DNA of 35,225 bases from Arthrobacter alkaliphilus (GCF_021483235.1 NZ_JAKEEC010000030.1:15626-50850), one strand, 5' to 3'. Positions 25,302-33,272 are shown, counted from the stretch's first letter. Numbers and translations: made by a program. Notes: generated by a model from the letters alone, not told the origin.

Positions 25302-26066
25302 ATGGCAAGAACAGGTTCGAAGTCTGCACCTCCGGTCGAGCACTTTGGTGAGCTAGCGCGGCCAGGAAGGTACGGACACCGGCTGACCCGCGAGATGTAC
25401 GCCCTGGTAAACAAGACGTCGTCAACCCAGCTCCCACGGGAGTGGTACACAGACGAGCAGTGGGAATCCCTCGCGTGGGCCTACGAAGATCAGGAGCACA
25501 CCCGGCTCGCCGACGACTACTGCACGCGCCAGCGCGAGGCTGCGCTGGAGAACTTCGACCTGAACATGACGTTCTTCGCACAGCTGTCCATGATGAGCTT
25601 CGAAGAGGCGCTCAACGAGATGCTGCGCAAACACAAAGGCCTGCGGCCGGTCGAGAACCTAACCGTTGTTGACGGGCAGATAGGTGTTTACGTCATGGTG
25701 CTCGACGGGTACAGGCAGGCATATATCGGCCAGGCATGGGACATCCGGAAGCGGATCAAACGGCACTGGAGCGGCACCCAGCAGTTCGATCGGCTGATAT
25801 TCCCGGACAACGCGACCTCCATCCTGCCGATAGATTCGTTCCGTGCCTTGGACACCACCAGGATATTCGCGGCAAAGACCACCCGAGGCGATGACCTGGA
25901 GCCGCGACTGGTCAGCACCTTCCCGTCCGACCTCCTGCTCAATAGGGTCCCCGGCGGCGCGAGAATGCTGGGCGCCAGGTTTCTTCAGGGCGAGATCAAG
26001 CACCGGCAACTGACTCCAAAGGACATTTCCGCGCCATTCGTTGGTGAGGTGGCTAATGCTGATTGA
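25302..26066 (+). CDS. GIY-YIG nuclease-domain protein
   Basis: A 254-aa protein. The N-terminal ~115 residues are helical and polar (REWYTDEQWESLAWAYEDQE, FFAQLSMMSFEEALNEMLR). The second half is a GIY-YIG endonuclease domain: GVY (128-130) and YIG (141-143) eleven residues apart, QAWDIRKRIKRHWSG with the conserved Arg149, Glu200 in GDDLEPRLVSTFPSDLLLN and Asn214. All catalytic positions are thus present. ATG 25302 follows GGGGGA by 4 nt; the frame is open upstream to 25101 but that part is not protein-like. The stop overlaps the start of the next gene, so the two are co-translated and probably act together, as in restriction or abortive-infection pairs. Substrate unknown. Confidence 0.75.
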   Translation: MARTGSKSAPPVEHFGELARPGRYGHRLTREMYALVNKTSSTQLPREWYTDEQWESLAWAYEDQEHTRLADDYCTRQREAALENFDLNMTFFAQLSMMSFEEALNEMLRKHKGLRPVENLTVVDGQIGVYVMVLDGYRQAYIGQAWDIRKRIKRHWSGTQQFDRLIFPDNATSILPIDSFRALDTTRIFAAKTTRGDDLEPRLVSTFPSDLLLNRVPGGARMLGARFLQGEIKHRQLTPKDISAPFVGEVANAD

Positions 26067-27129
26067 GCGTCCGGTCGAATTCGCCAATGAGTTCCGCATG
26101 CGGTGTGAGAAGTGCAACGCAAGCAACTGGCTCTCCAGCGAGGACTATTTCCGAATCCCTGACGCCATAATGACCTGCGACGGCTGCAGGAAAGACTTCA
26201 ACTTCGGTCCAGCGGTTGTCGATCTGACGGACCCCGAGGACCCTGCATTGAGTGACGCTGCCCTGCCAGACCTCGCTTGGTACCATACGACCACGGATCC
26301 TGAATGGCCTCGGACGTCAAGGCCGCTGGAAGACAGTCTGATCTGGCACCTTCGCGAACGAGCCCATTGGCCGGAGGAACAGATCGAGAGATACCGTCGG
26401 CGTCACGAGAACCAGGCGATCCATTTGGGTACCTATGAGGCCGCCATCGATTCGATGCTCCGACGGATCCGAGACGAAAATGAACACCAGAAGTCCTTCT
26501 ACCTGCACAGGGTCCGGCTGCGTCCCGACGTCAAGATTGAAAGTGGGTGGCGCAACGAGAACAGCGCCATAGCCGCCAAGATCACCAAGTTCGACCTGAC
26601 GAACGACTACATAGATGGCGTCCGGTATCTGAACGCACACGAGGCGATCGGCAGCCTCTCGCTTGCCGTGATCCGCGAAGCCATCGAGTCGACCCAGAGA
26701 ATCTCCGTGCCCATTCCTGAACTCATCGACCAGTTAAGGAGTCGTGTCGTGGATCAAGTACGCGCCTTCAGGAAGCGAGTGCTCGACATTCGAGCCGCCC
26801 AAGTCAGTAAACCGCCGAGCTTCCTGGAAACACTGCGTTTGCGGACTTCCGAACTGCCAGGCGGGTCGCCGCCCATTGAACCAATAGAGGCCTACGATGC
26901 GCTTTTGGAGATGGCGGGCTTTGCGGCCGACGAATATCTGGGCGGGCTGTCACCAGCTGCCCGAGACAACTTCCTGCGGTCTCTGCAGCGGCCTCGGCCC
27001 GTAGATGGCGACGAGGTGGATTTGGCCTGGCTATACAAATTCATGGGCCTCGCCGCGCTCCTCACCCGCCCCTGTGAGGTGCAGAAAATCCTCTCAGAGC
27101 AACCATGGCAGACTCCTCAAACAGGGTGA
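26056..27129 (+). CDS. Zinc-ribbon protein with ADP-ribosyltransferase-like motifs
   Basis: A 357-aa protein starting at ATG 26056 (GAGGTG 4 nt upstream), overlapping the GIY-YIG gene by 11 nt. The N-terminus is a zinc ribbon with two knuckles, RCEKC (Cys17, Cys20) and CDGC (Cys41, Cys44). Residues about 72-200 carry three motifs in an order recalling ADP-ribosyltransferases: LAWYHTTTDPEWP (H-x-T), ENQAIHLGTYEAAIDSMLR (H-L-G-T), and GVRYLNAHEAIGSLSLAVI (Y-x-N-x-x-E-x-x-G-S). The C-terminal ~150 residues are helical. I infer an ART- or RES-like catalytic core behind a nucleic-acid-binding ribbon; no named family was recognised. Paired with a GIY-YIG nuclease in a tRNA-bounded island, it may be part of an undescribed defence module. 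Confidence 0.65.
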   Translation: MLIERPVEFANEFRMRCEKCNASNWLSSEDYFRIPDAIMTCDGCRKDFNFGPAVVDLTDPEDPALSDAALPDLAWYHTTTDPEWPRTSRPLEDSLIWHLRERAHWPEEQIERYRRRHENQAIHLGTYEAAIDSMLRRIRDENEHQKSFYLHRVRLRPDVKIESGWRNENSAIAAKITKFDLTNDYIDGVRYLNAHEAIGSLSLAVIREAIESTQRISVPIPELIDQLRSRVVDQVRAFRKRVLDIRAAQVSKPPSFLETLRLRTSELPGGSPPIEPIEAYDALLEMAGFAADEYLGGLSPAARDNFLRSLQRPRPVDGDEVDLAWLYKFMGLAALLTRPCEVQKILSEQPWQTPQTG

Positions 27130-27942
27130 CTACTGGAATTTTGGTCCGGGTCGTCCGTCAGCGGTAAAGGAATGATTTCGTGTTGGCCGGCGAAACCGCG
27201 GTGTCACCGGAACGAAGCAGGTAGGGCGGACAGTCCGAAACGGATCGGAGCCTTCGTCGGCCCGTCAGGGCTGACCGCAGCCAGGATCATCTTTTGTTTC
27301 TGCGCAGGCTGGGATGCAGCTCTCGATCCAGATCGCAGGATTGCACCTCCCATTCCTTCCACATTCGTAGAAGCTCCTCGGCCGGTTTTGGTCGCGAACC
27401 TGGCCTCATCCGAGTACAGGGGCAACGCGTCCAGGAAGGTGACATGTCACCCGTCCTTGAGTGCGAGGTCCGGGAGGAGGTAATCGGGCCGCCCTGTCAG
27501 GATCCAGCCGGTGAACTTTTGGCCTTCGATCAGGTTCCGTCGCCGAAGACGAACCGGCACCGTTTACGCGGGAGATGGACGCAACGCTCATCCGCCGCTC
27601 ACCTGAGCCGGAAGCTGCGGGCACGGAAGAGCTAGCCCTGTTCACCAAAAGACTCCGTGGCGGCCGTAGCAAATTCTCTACGGTCCTCGCGTATGGGCCC
27701 TTATCCGCCACGGGTGCTTTGGCGTCTCATCGTTCGGTCATGTCGTTACGCATCAGCCGTGCAATGAACAGGCATGAAAGACGGCCCAGGCGGCAGTTGC
27801 CCCAGCGCAGGACAGTCCGATGAAAATCAACAGCGTCATGCCGTCAACGCCGACAGCAACCATGAACAGGTGGAGAACGCCAGCCAGTCGATCAGCAAAC
27901 CAAGTAAGGAGGCAACCGGCCACACCACCGGCCACCAATGAA
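27130..27942. other. Gene-poor stretch with a SUFU relic
   Basis: Between the zinc-ribbon gene and the right island repeat. Apart from the suppressor-of-fused relic (27290-27548), a hydrophobic reverse-strand frame (27753-27942, with MTLLIFIGLSCAGATAAWAV near its end) may be the tail of a membrane protein cut by the repeat. Confidence 0.4.
27290..27548 (-). pseudogene. Suppressor-of-fused (SUFU)-domain protein relic
   Basis: Across two or three reverse-strand frames the DNA reads LIEGQKFTGWILTGRPDYLL, then a stop where LKDG should continue to HVTFLDALPLYSDEARFATK, then EELLRMWKEWEVQSCDLDRE. These blocks, especially HVTFLDALPLYxDE, match the C-terminal part of bacterial SUFU-domain proteins, often immunity proteins of polymorphic toxins. 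Stops and frameshifts make it non-functional, and the N-terminal half is missing. Confidence 0.5.
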
Positions 27943-28157
27943 AGAGGCCCCCGAAGGGGCCCATCCGTGAACATTTGTGCACACTCAGAGGCAAACAAGC
28001 CTCTGAACAGGTAACACTGTGCCCGAGGTGGGACTCGAACCGGCTTCCACGCCCCGGAAACACTGGGAACTCCAGAAAACATGCCGAGTACGGCCCAGTC
28101 CGGCACCGGTACGGCCCAGTCCGACGGCAAGGGTGTGCACATTGTGCACACCCCCTT
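27943..28157 (-). repeat. Island-bounding direct repeat, copy 2 (att-like)
   Basis: Partner of 14192-14405 with the same order of parts: terminator hairpin (27946-27961), TGTGCACA site, AGAGGC/GCCTCT hairpin, tRNA 3'-end sequence (28041-28019) and the GGTGTGCACA / TGTGCACACC palindrome (28132-28152). Differences are scattered single bases and one or two short indels. Start-to-start distance between copies is 13,751 bp. Confidence 0.8.
28019..28041 (-). other. tRNA 3'-end fragment (tRNA-Leu-like), copy 2
   Basis: Same 23-nt T-loop/acceptor sequence as 14268-14290. The sequence 5' of it differs slightly between copies and in neither case completes a T-stem, so the functional tRNA gene must lie outside the window. 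Confidence 0.55.
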
Positions 28158-28561
28158 TTCGCCGCCGCGGACGACGCTCAAACGCCACTCCATGCGCAGG
28201 CCGGTCACCTTCGTTCAATTTCATGGACCATGCGCATAACCGGCCGACTTGACGGTCTGAAAACAGCGTCATCAAAGGATCTCCTTCTTCGAGCATTCAT
28301 CGACACGGCCTCGAAACACCCCATGACCGGCGCCGAAAAAGATTTCCCGACCAAGGAATCAGACGGACTATGAATCACGGGAGCCGGCAATCTTTGCTCC
28401 GCAGCCCCGCCTCCATGGAAGGGATTTGCACCATGACGCCCGCCGGAGTGACCAGCACCCTTGATACGGAGGGTGGGCAAGATGACATCGTCTGAATACT
28501 TTTAGCTGCAGAGCCGCCCTGTGAACACACGTCAACGGGTCTAGCTTCTTTAGCGCTGATA
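28158..28561. other. Gene-poor stretch beyond the island
   Basis: About 400 bp between the right repeat and the DUF3800 gene. Several open frames exist on the reverse strand, none with a ribosome site or recognisable domain. Confidence 0.35.
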
Positions 28562-29101
28562 TCAGACCGCCCGCGGACCACCAAGAACGTCGCGTCCCAT
28601 CAGCCGCGGATACCAAGGCCAAGAGAACTCCTTGCCTTCATGCTGCAAGAGATGCTGGTAACCGGCATAGGCCGTGATGTCGGCAAGTTGCACCCACTGG
28701 CTGCGATGGGAATGCTGGAAGACCGGGTCTTCGATCAAGGACCGAGTGGCCAAGGACTGACTCCGGTGCGCCGAGACATAGGAATCATCGCTGCCGTCCC
28801 CGTCCATGACCAAAATGCCCAGCTCCCCCGCCGCGGACAACCGTGCATCTATCAGCCGCACGAGCTCACCATAGACGCGGGCACGCTCCTTAGCGAAATG
28901 GCCCCGACGAAGAGTTGTCTGAGAATAGGCAGTCCCGATACCGGCCCACGAGCAGCCCTCCAGGAGCTGGACGAAATCGTCCATGACGAGAGAGCGCAGT
29001 TTCCACAGCCCCTTGCCAAAATCCTTGACGAGTTTCGCGTCGGACAATACCGCTACCGTTTCAATGATGCCGTCGTAATCGTCGGCGCCACGCACGCCCA
29101 T
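28562..29101 (-). CDS. DUF3800 protein, probably N-terminally truncated
   Basis: A 179-aa frame with the C-terminal two thirds of DUF3800, an RNase-H-like fold found in phages and defence loci. Diagnostic motifs: LGILVMDGDGSDDSYVSAHR (acidic catalytic-like strand), TRSLIEDPVFQHSHRSQWVQ and LADITAYAGYQHLLQ. The usual N-terminal Y-x-D-E-S strand is absent; a stop lies in frame just upstream of ATG 29101 and no ribosome site is evident. So this is either a shortened family member or a 5'-truncated gene. It is divergent from the 127-aa gene at 29128, 26 bp away. Confidence 0.65.
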   Translation of the reverse strand: MGVRGADDYDGIIETVAVLSDAKLVKDFGKGLWKLRSLVMDDFVQLLEGCSWAGIGTAYSQTTLRRGHFAKERARVYGELVRLIDARLSAAGELGILVMDGDGSDDSYVSAHRSQSLATRSLIEDPVFQHSHRSQWVQLADITAYAGYQHLLQHEGKEFSWPWYPRLMGRDVLGGPRAV

Positions 29102-29127
29102 GGTCCTCGGTCAAGGGTGAAAGGCCC

Positions 29128-29511
29128 ATGGGAACATTCGTGATCACCATTCCTTCGGTGTCCATAGCCCGGGAGTTGTGGCGTCTGGGTGAACCAGACC
29201 TCGCAGTATTAGCGCTGACCCTGAATGCTGAACAAGCCTGCGACATCGGGATTAGAGCCGGTGGGCTTCATGTATCGGGAGAAGCTCAGGCGATCTGGCC
29301 GAACGGTCCCAGCGGCGTTACCTCGGCGGTGGCACTGGCAGCCGTTGAGTACTTCGAGGGTGCATTACGTCCGTGTTCGAGGAGCCGCCGCCTTCCCGAG
29401 AAGAGCTGGCCCCAAGCCTTTCAAACCAGGGAAGAGGATCGCTGGGCCGCACTACGTTCCGTGGCGATAGCGATGGACCAGCGAACACTGGGACTTCCGT
29501 CGGTGGCATGA
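29128..29511 (+). CDS. Hypothetical protein (127 aa)
   Basis: Begins MGTFVITIPSVSIARELWRL behind a good ribosome site (GAAAGG, 4 nt from ATG 29128). The composition is that of a soluble alpha/beta protein: LAVLALTLNAEQACDIGIRA, GLHVSGEAQAIWPNGPSG, SAVALAAVEYFEGALR. The C-terminal part is Arg-rich (RSRRLPEKSWPQAFQTREED). No family recognised. The 26-bp gap to the divergent DUF3800 frame leaves no room for a normal promoter pair, implying that the DUF3800 5' end was lost here. Confidence 0.55.
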   Translation: MGTFVITIPSVSIARELWRLGEPDLAVLALTLNAEQACDIGIRAGGLHVSGEAQAIWPNGPSGVTSAVALAAVEYFEGALRPCSRSRRLPEKSWPQAFQTREEDRWAALRSVAIAMDQRTLGLPSVA

Positions 29512-29681
29512 AAGCTGGGTATTGATCATAAAGATTTCGTAAATATCCGGCGAAAAAGCCGAGAGTGCTTGGTAGCTTTGGAGTGCATCGCCACTTGGGA
29601 CCCCCATCATGCCCGGGTGGCGGTGCTCCCGTCCCTTCTGACGTCGAGGGCAAAGCGCTTGCACGCCTGTTATGGTTCCCC
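29512..29681. other. Intergenic region
   Basis: Short spacer with an AT-richer patch (TATTGATCATAAAGATTTCG near 29520) that could hold the promoter of the zinc-ribbon peptide. A longer in-frame start at 29565 for that peptide is possible but less protein-like. Confidence 0.3.
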
Positions 29682-29792
29682 ATGCCCGCCCGTGTCTGCA
29701 GATTCTGCCAGGAGCCCCTTCCGGGCAGATCAAAGTCCCGTTTCTGCTCCAATGAATGCCGGGATCGCTGGGACTACATGCAGGTTTACTGA
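29682..29792 (+). CDS. 36-aa zinc-ribbon peptide
   Basis: MPARVCRFCQEPLPGRSKSR followed by FCSNECRDRWDYMQVY and a stop. Two C-x-x(x)-C knuckles (CRFC and CSNEC) spaced like tiny treble-clef or zinc-ribbon domains that bind one Zn2+. Such microproteins occur as stand-alone genes in actinobacteria; role unknown. No strong ribosome site precedes ATG 29682. Confidence 0.5.
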   Translation: MPARVCRFCQEPLPGRSKSRFCSNECRDRWDYMQVY

Positions 29793-29978
29793 TTCACGAT
29801 CGCACTCCGGCCGGAGCCTTTCCGGATATCGACCAAGCCCGAACCTAACGACGCCATCCAAGGCGAGAGGCACGAGGCTCCCGGCTTCCGGCCGTTCGCC
29901 CGACCGAGGTCGAAGATGATCTCCGCCAAGGTCCTAAACGGCTTGCTTTTGGGGTCTGTTGGGAACCGAAGGTTGTGG
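29793..29978. other. Intergenic region
   Basis: Convergent spacer between the zinc-ribbon peptide and the M50 peptidase. No terminator hairpin with a T-run was noticed. Confidence 0.3.
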
Positions 29979-32408
29979 CTACGGTGTGGGTGCCGTGGTT
30001 CCAGTGGGTGCCGGTGCTCCCGTTTGCAGGCCCGGGCCGGGCGAGGCCGGCCCGGGTGCCGGGGCAGTGGGAACGCCGGTCGTCTGACCTGAGCCGGTGG
30101 CTGCCGTTGGATTTGGAGCCGGCGCCGGAGCCGCAGGTGCGGGCGGCGCCGTTTCGCCCCCGGACGCAGGTGCCGTTGTCCCTGGAGTTGGGGTCGAGAA
30201 CTGGCCCGCGGATTGCGTTGGCCCCGGGGAGGCCGGCGATGTTGGTGCAGTGGTCCCGGCCCCGCGTGGGTTGGCGCTGGGATCGGCTTGGATGATCTCC
30301 ATGATCTGTTTCTTGAAGCCCTCCAGCTTCCCCTGGATTTCAGACAGCGGCACGTTCTGCAGGTTCCTGCCGTACTCGGCGATCTGCTGCCAGAGCGCAT
30401 TCAGCTTGGCCATGCCCTCGGCACTCAGTGGCCCGTCAAGGGTCAGGACCAGCTGGTTAGCGAGGGCGTAGGTGAGGCACCGGACACAGTTGTAGTTGGC
30501 GGCGGCGGATAGATTCTCGGGAACCACTACGTTGGCCTGTCCTACGATCAGGACCACTTGGAAACCCACCGCCACGGCAGCGCAGTCTTTGCAGTTGGCG
30601 AAAGCGTAGGCCTCGTTGGTGTTGCGCACGTCCTCACCGTCTTCGGCCCAGACCAGGGCGAAGGCGACGTCGTAGACGACGGATCCGTCTTTGGTGTTGA
30701 CGGCGAGGGCCTGGTTGCCGCCGTCTTCGGGCGCCGCGGGCTTGTCGAAGGGAAACACCCAGGACGGGGCCGCGGTGGTTGCGCCGGAGGCCGTGGGTGT
30801 CGCCGAAGAGGTATGCGGGACCAGAACCATGCTCAGCTGCGGCTCGTCCCGGGTGGGTTTGCGGGCACCTTGCGGCCAGAGGGCCACGGTCCGTCCGGCC
30901 TGGCCCTGCCTTAGGTCATGGCCGGCAGTCATCGGGAAAATCGTGGTGGTGGCGTCGGCAAGTGTGCCGCGCTCGTAGGGCTGGACCGGGCGGTAGGTTT
31001 CGGCGCCGGGCCACCAAGCCCATGCCAGGCAGGCCGTGACGGCTGCGGTGGCGACCATGGCAGCGGCGCGCTGCCAGGCCTTGCCCCGGGTCTTTTGCCA
31101 CAGGCCGGTAATGACTTGGCGGCCCAGTCGAACCAGGATGTAGAAGATGCCCGCCACCGGCAGGGCGATGCAGACCAGCGAGAGCACGCGCACAGCGGCG
31201 TCCGCCAGGTCCCCGGAGGTCAGGCTGTGAGCCAGCGCGGCCTGTTGTTTCCCGCCGTTGTCCCAGGCCGTTCCGACGACGCGGGGCAGGGTGAGGACCA
31301 TGGTGGCCAGGCTGAAGACCAGCAAGGGCACTGTGACCAGGACCCAGACAGTGACGACGGCGCGGGCCCAGGGCTTGAGCAGTTGTGCCTGTGGGTCCGG
31401 TTTGCGCCAAGGGATCAGTGACAACAGCGTCGGCTTGATCCGTTGGAAAAGGTCGGGCACGCCGGTGGCGTCGGCGAGGATGTGGTAGCCGTCGAAGCGG
31501 ACCATCGGCATCAGCTGCCGGACCATTTGCAGAATCTGTGTCACCACTACCAACAGAAGTGCGTCAAAACCGGTAGCCCACCACAGTCCCATGATGGCCA
31601 CTGCGACGATCGCGTTGAAGTACAGGCCGCCCAAATCCGTGCGGATCCGGCCGGCCCGGCCCAGCCGGTAGGAGTCGGTGACGTCTGTGTAGAACGCCGG
31701 CCACATCAGGTACAGGCCGGTGCCCATTGCACCGGGGGTCGCACCGCCGCGTCGGGCGGCCGCCGCGTGGCCGAATTCGTGGAAACCCGCAGAGAGTATG
31801 GTGACCAGGAAGATCAGCAGGACCAAGCCCGGGTTGGCGAAGGCCTCGTGCGTGGCGGACGCAAGCCCCTTGACCATCAGCACCCACCAGCAGATGACGA
31901 GGAACGCGGCGGTCACAGCGATGACGATCAGCGGGTTGAACAGTGCGGCGAACGGTGCCGTGATCTTTCGGGTGCGTTCGGGGTCCGTGACGGAGTAGCG
32001 GAACCGCATGCCCAGCAGCGGGTTGGCCTTGCGGACCTGGGGCTGAGAGCCATCGGCCAGCCGGAGCAGTCCCAAAGGGAGCAGCTGGGTGTCGATCAGG
32101 GTCCGCACGTTGGCGGCACTGACCTGCTTGCCGAAGGCGCTCCCGGCCTGCTGCGCGATCTCTTCCAGACCGCGGTTGCCGTCCACGGCCTCAAGGATCA
32201 GGTACAGCAGCCGGGTCAGCTGGATGGTCTGGCCGTCGGCGCGCCGAACCAGTGACGGGGCTTGCCTGTAGCCGGAACCCTTGGTCTCGCCGATCAGCTG
32301 GACGCCGTCGGCCAGCGCGGGCGCCGGCAGGGTGGCTGATGTTGCGGATTCCGGGGCAGGGGCGGACGGGCCGTCCGGGAGGGACGGCCCGCCTTGAATG
32401 CTGGTCAT
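29979..32408 (-). CDS. M50-like peptide zinc metalloprotease, membrane-bound
   Basis: An 809-aa multi-pass protein. Residues about 50-125 (IQLTRLLYLILEAVDGNRGL, then EEIAQQAG) resemble a PqqD-like winged-helix peptide-recognition domain. The M50 core has HEFGH (210-214) in a membrane helix and MVRFDGYHILAD (Asp306) as the third ligand region. About ten hydrophobic segments lie between 155 and 480. A periplasmic domain follows with two Cys pairs, AFANCKDCAAVAVGFQVVL and NYNCVRCLTYALANQLVL. The last ~110 residues are a Pro/Ala/Thr/Gly-rich tail. The gene starts 7 nt after the stop of the repeat-protein gene without its own good ribosome site, so it is translationally coupled. Inference: it processes or exports the upstream protein. 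Confidence 0.8.
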   Translation of the reverse strand: MTSIQGGPSLPDGPSAPAPESATSATLPAPALADGVQLIGETKGSGYRQAPSLVRRADGQTIQLTRLLYLILEAVDGNRGLEEIAQQAGSAFGKQVSAANVRTLIDTQLLPLGLLRLADGSQPQVRKANPLLGMRFRYSVTDPERTRKITAPFAALFNPLIVIAVTAAFLVICWWVLMVKGLASATHEAFANPGLVLLIFLVTILSAGFHEFGHAAAARRGGATPGAMGTGLYLMWPAFYTDVTDSYRLGRAGRIRTDLGGLYFNAIVAVAIMGLWWATGFDALLLVVVTQILQMVRQLMPMVRFDGYHILADATGVPDLFQRIKPTLLSLIPWRKPDPQAQLLKPWARAVVTVWVLVTVPLLVFSLATMVLTLPRVVGTAWDNGGKQQAALAHSLTSGDLADAAVRVLSLVCIALPVAGIFYILVRLGRQVITGLWQKTRGKAWQRAAAMVATAAVTACLAWAWWPGAETYRPVQPYERGTLADATTTIFPMTAGHDLRQGQAGRTVALWPQGARKPTRDEPQLSMVLVPHTSSATPTASGATTAAPSWVFPFDKPAAPEDGGNQALAVNTKDGSVVYDVAFALVWAEDGEDVRNTNEAYAFANCKDCAAVAVGFQVVLIVGQANVVVPENLSAAANYNCVRCLTYALANQLVLTLDGPLSAEGMAKLNALWQQIAEYGRNLQNVPLSEIQGKLEGFKKQIMEIIQADPSANPRGAGTTAPTSPASPGPTQSAGQFSTPTPGTTAPASGGETAPPAPAAPAPAPNPTAATGSGQTTGVPTAPAPGPASPGPGLQTGAPAPTGTTAPTP

Positions 32409-32415
32409 TGACTGG

Positions 32416-33177
32416 CTACTGCTTCATGGTGGACTGCTGTTGGGCCCCGGCTGTGGCGTTGCCGTTGATGTCCTGGTTGATGATGGCATCCTGATGGGCG
32501 CCCGCGATCGCATTGCTATCGATCGAGCCGATGTTGGCGCCGACTGCGGCGTCGATCGGGGCGGCAACGTTGGCGTTGGCGGCGACTGCGCCGTTAATGG
32601 GGGCGGCAATGCCGGCATTTGCATCGAGGTTGACGTCAACGTTGAGCAGGTTGCCGTTCAGGGCACCTGCAGCCCCTGCCGTTGTCGTGCCCAGATCCGG
32701 GGTGCTTCCTGCCGGGAGCACCCCGCCGGGGAGGGCCCCGCTGGTGGTACCCGCGGGAAGGGTCGCGCCCGCCGTTGCTCCCGCGGTGGCCGGGTCCGTT
32801 GTCGTCGGGCCGGCGGCGGGAGCGGTGCCACTGCCGCCTGCGGGCGCAGCGCTGCCCTGGTCGATGCCGCTGTCCTGCACGGTGTGGGCGGTGGCGTCTC
32901 CGGTGATGCCCTGGTGGATCAGAGTGCCCTGGTTGGCAAGCGCTTCGGATCCGGATCCGAAGGACAGCACGTTGGCAGAAGCGGCGGCGTTGATTGGGGC
33001 CGCGACGTTGGCGTTGGCTGCGACGCCGAGGTCAATCGGGGCAGCGGCACTAATGCCGAGGTTGAGGTCGGCGTTCAGGTCCAGGACGGAAGCGACTTCC
33101 TTGTCCGGCAGCGGGGTTGCCCCTTCCGCCATCAGTTCCTCGTTGGACAGCCCGTTGTCGGCAGATTCAATACTCAC
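32416..33177 (-). CDS. Ala/Asn-rich repeat protein, possible RiPP-like or surface precursor
   Basis: A 253-aa protein from GTG 33177 (GGAG 7 nt upstream); an in-frame ATG at 33207 is less likely. Residues 1-35 look like a leader (LSNEELMAEGATPLPDKEVA). Two homologous blocks follow: about 36-108 and 176-253. They share the 11-residue string VAANANVAAPI (51-61 and 198-208) and the pattern API-D/N-x-x-V/A-x-ANV/I, then a Gln/Asn/His-rich end (LIHQGITGDATAH; INQDINGNATAGAQQQ). A ~65-residue Gly/Ala/Pro/Thr linker separates them. No Cys and no Trp; no ordinary signal peptide. Coupled to the M50 protease gene, whose PqqD-like domain could recognise the leader. No known family assigned with confidence. 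Confidence 0.65.
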   Translation of the reverse strand: MSIESADNGLSNEELMAEGATPLPDKEVASVLDLNADLNLGISAAAPIDLGVAANANVAAPINAAASANVLSFGSGSEALANQGTLIHQGITGDATAHTVQDSGIDQGSAAPAGGSGTAPAAGPTTTDPATAGATAGATLPAGTTSGALPGGVLPAGSTPDLGTTTAGAAGALNGNLLNVDVNLDANAGIAAPINGAVAANANVAAPIDAAVGANIGSIDSNAIAGAHQDAIINQDINGNATAGAQQQSTMKQ

Positions 33178-33254
33178 GATTGGCTCCAGTTTCCGGCACG
33201 GTTCCACTGCCCCCAGTGAGCGGTGTCCCCTTAAACGTGCCTAGCGACGGTCAA

Positions 33255-33272
33255 TAGTAAGCATGATTACTA
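33255..33272 (-). promoter_or_regulatory. Inverted repeat upstream of the repeat-protein operon
   Basis: Perfect TAGTAA / TTACTA arms with a 6-bp spacer, in an AT-rich patch about 80 bp upstream of GTG 33177. A TTGACC with a TTTAAG about 16 bp on could be the promoter just downstream. A regulator-binding role is inferred. Confidence 0.4.

Noticed and set aside
14192..28157. CRISPR array or cas genes in the island
   Set aside because: No short regularly spaced repeats and no Cas-like proteins; the two long repeats are single copies 13.7 kb apart.
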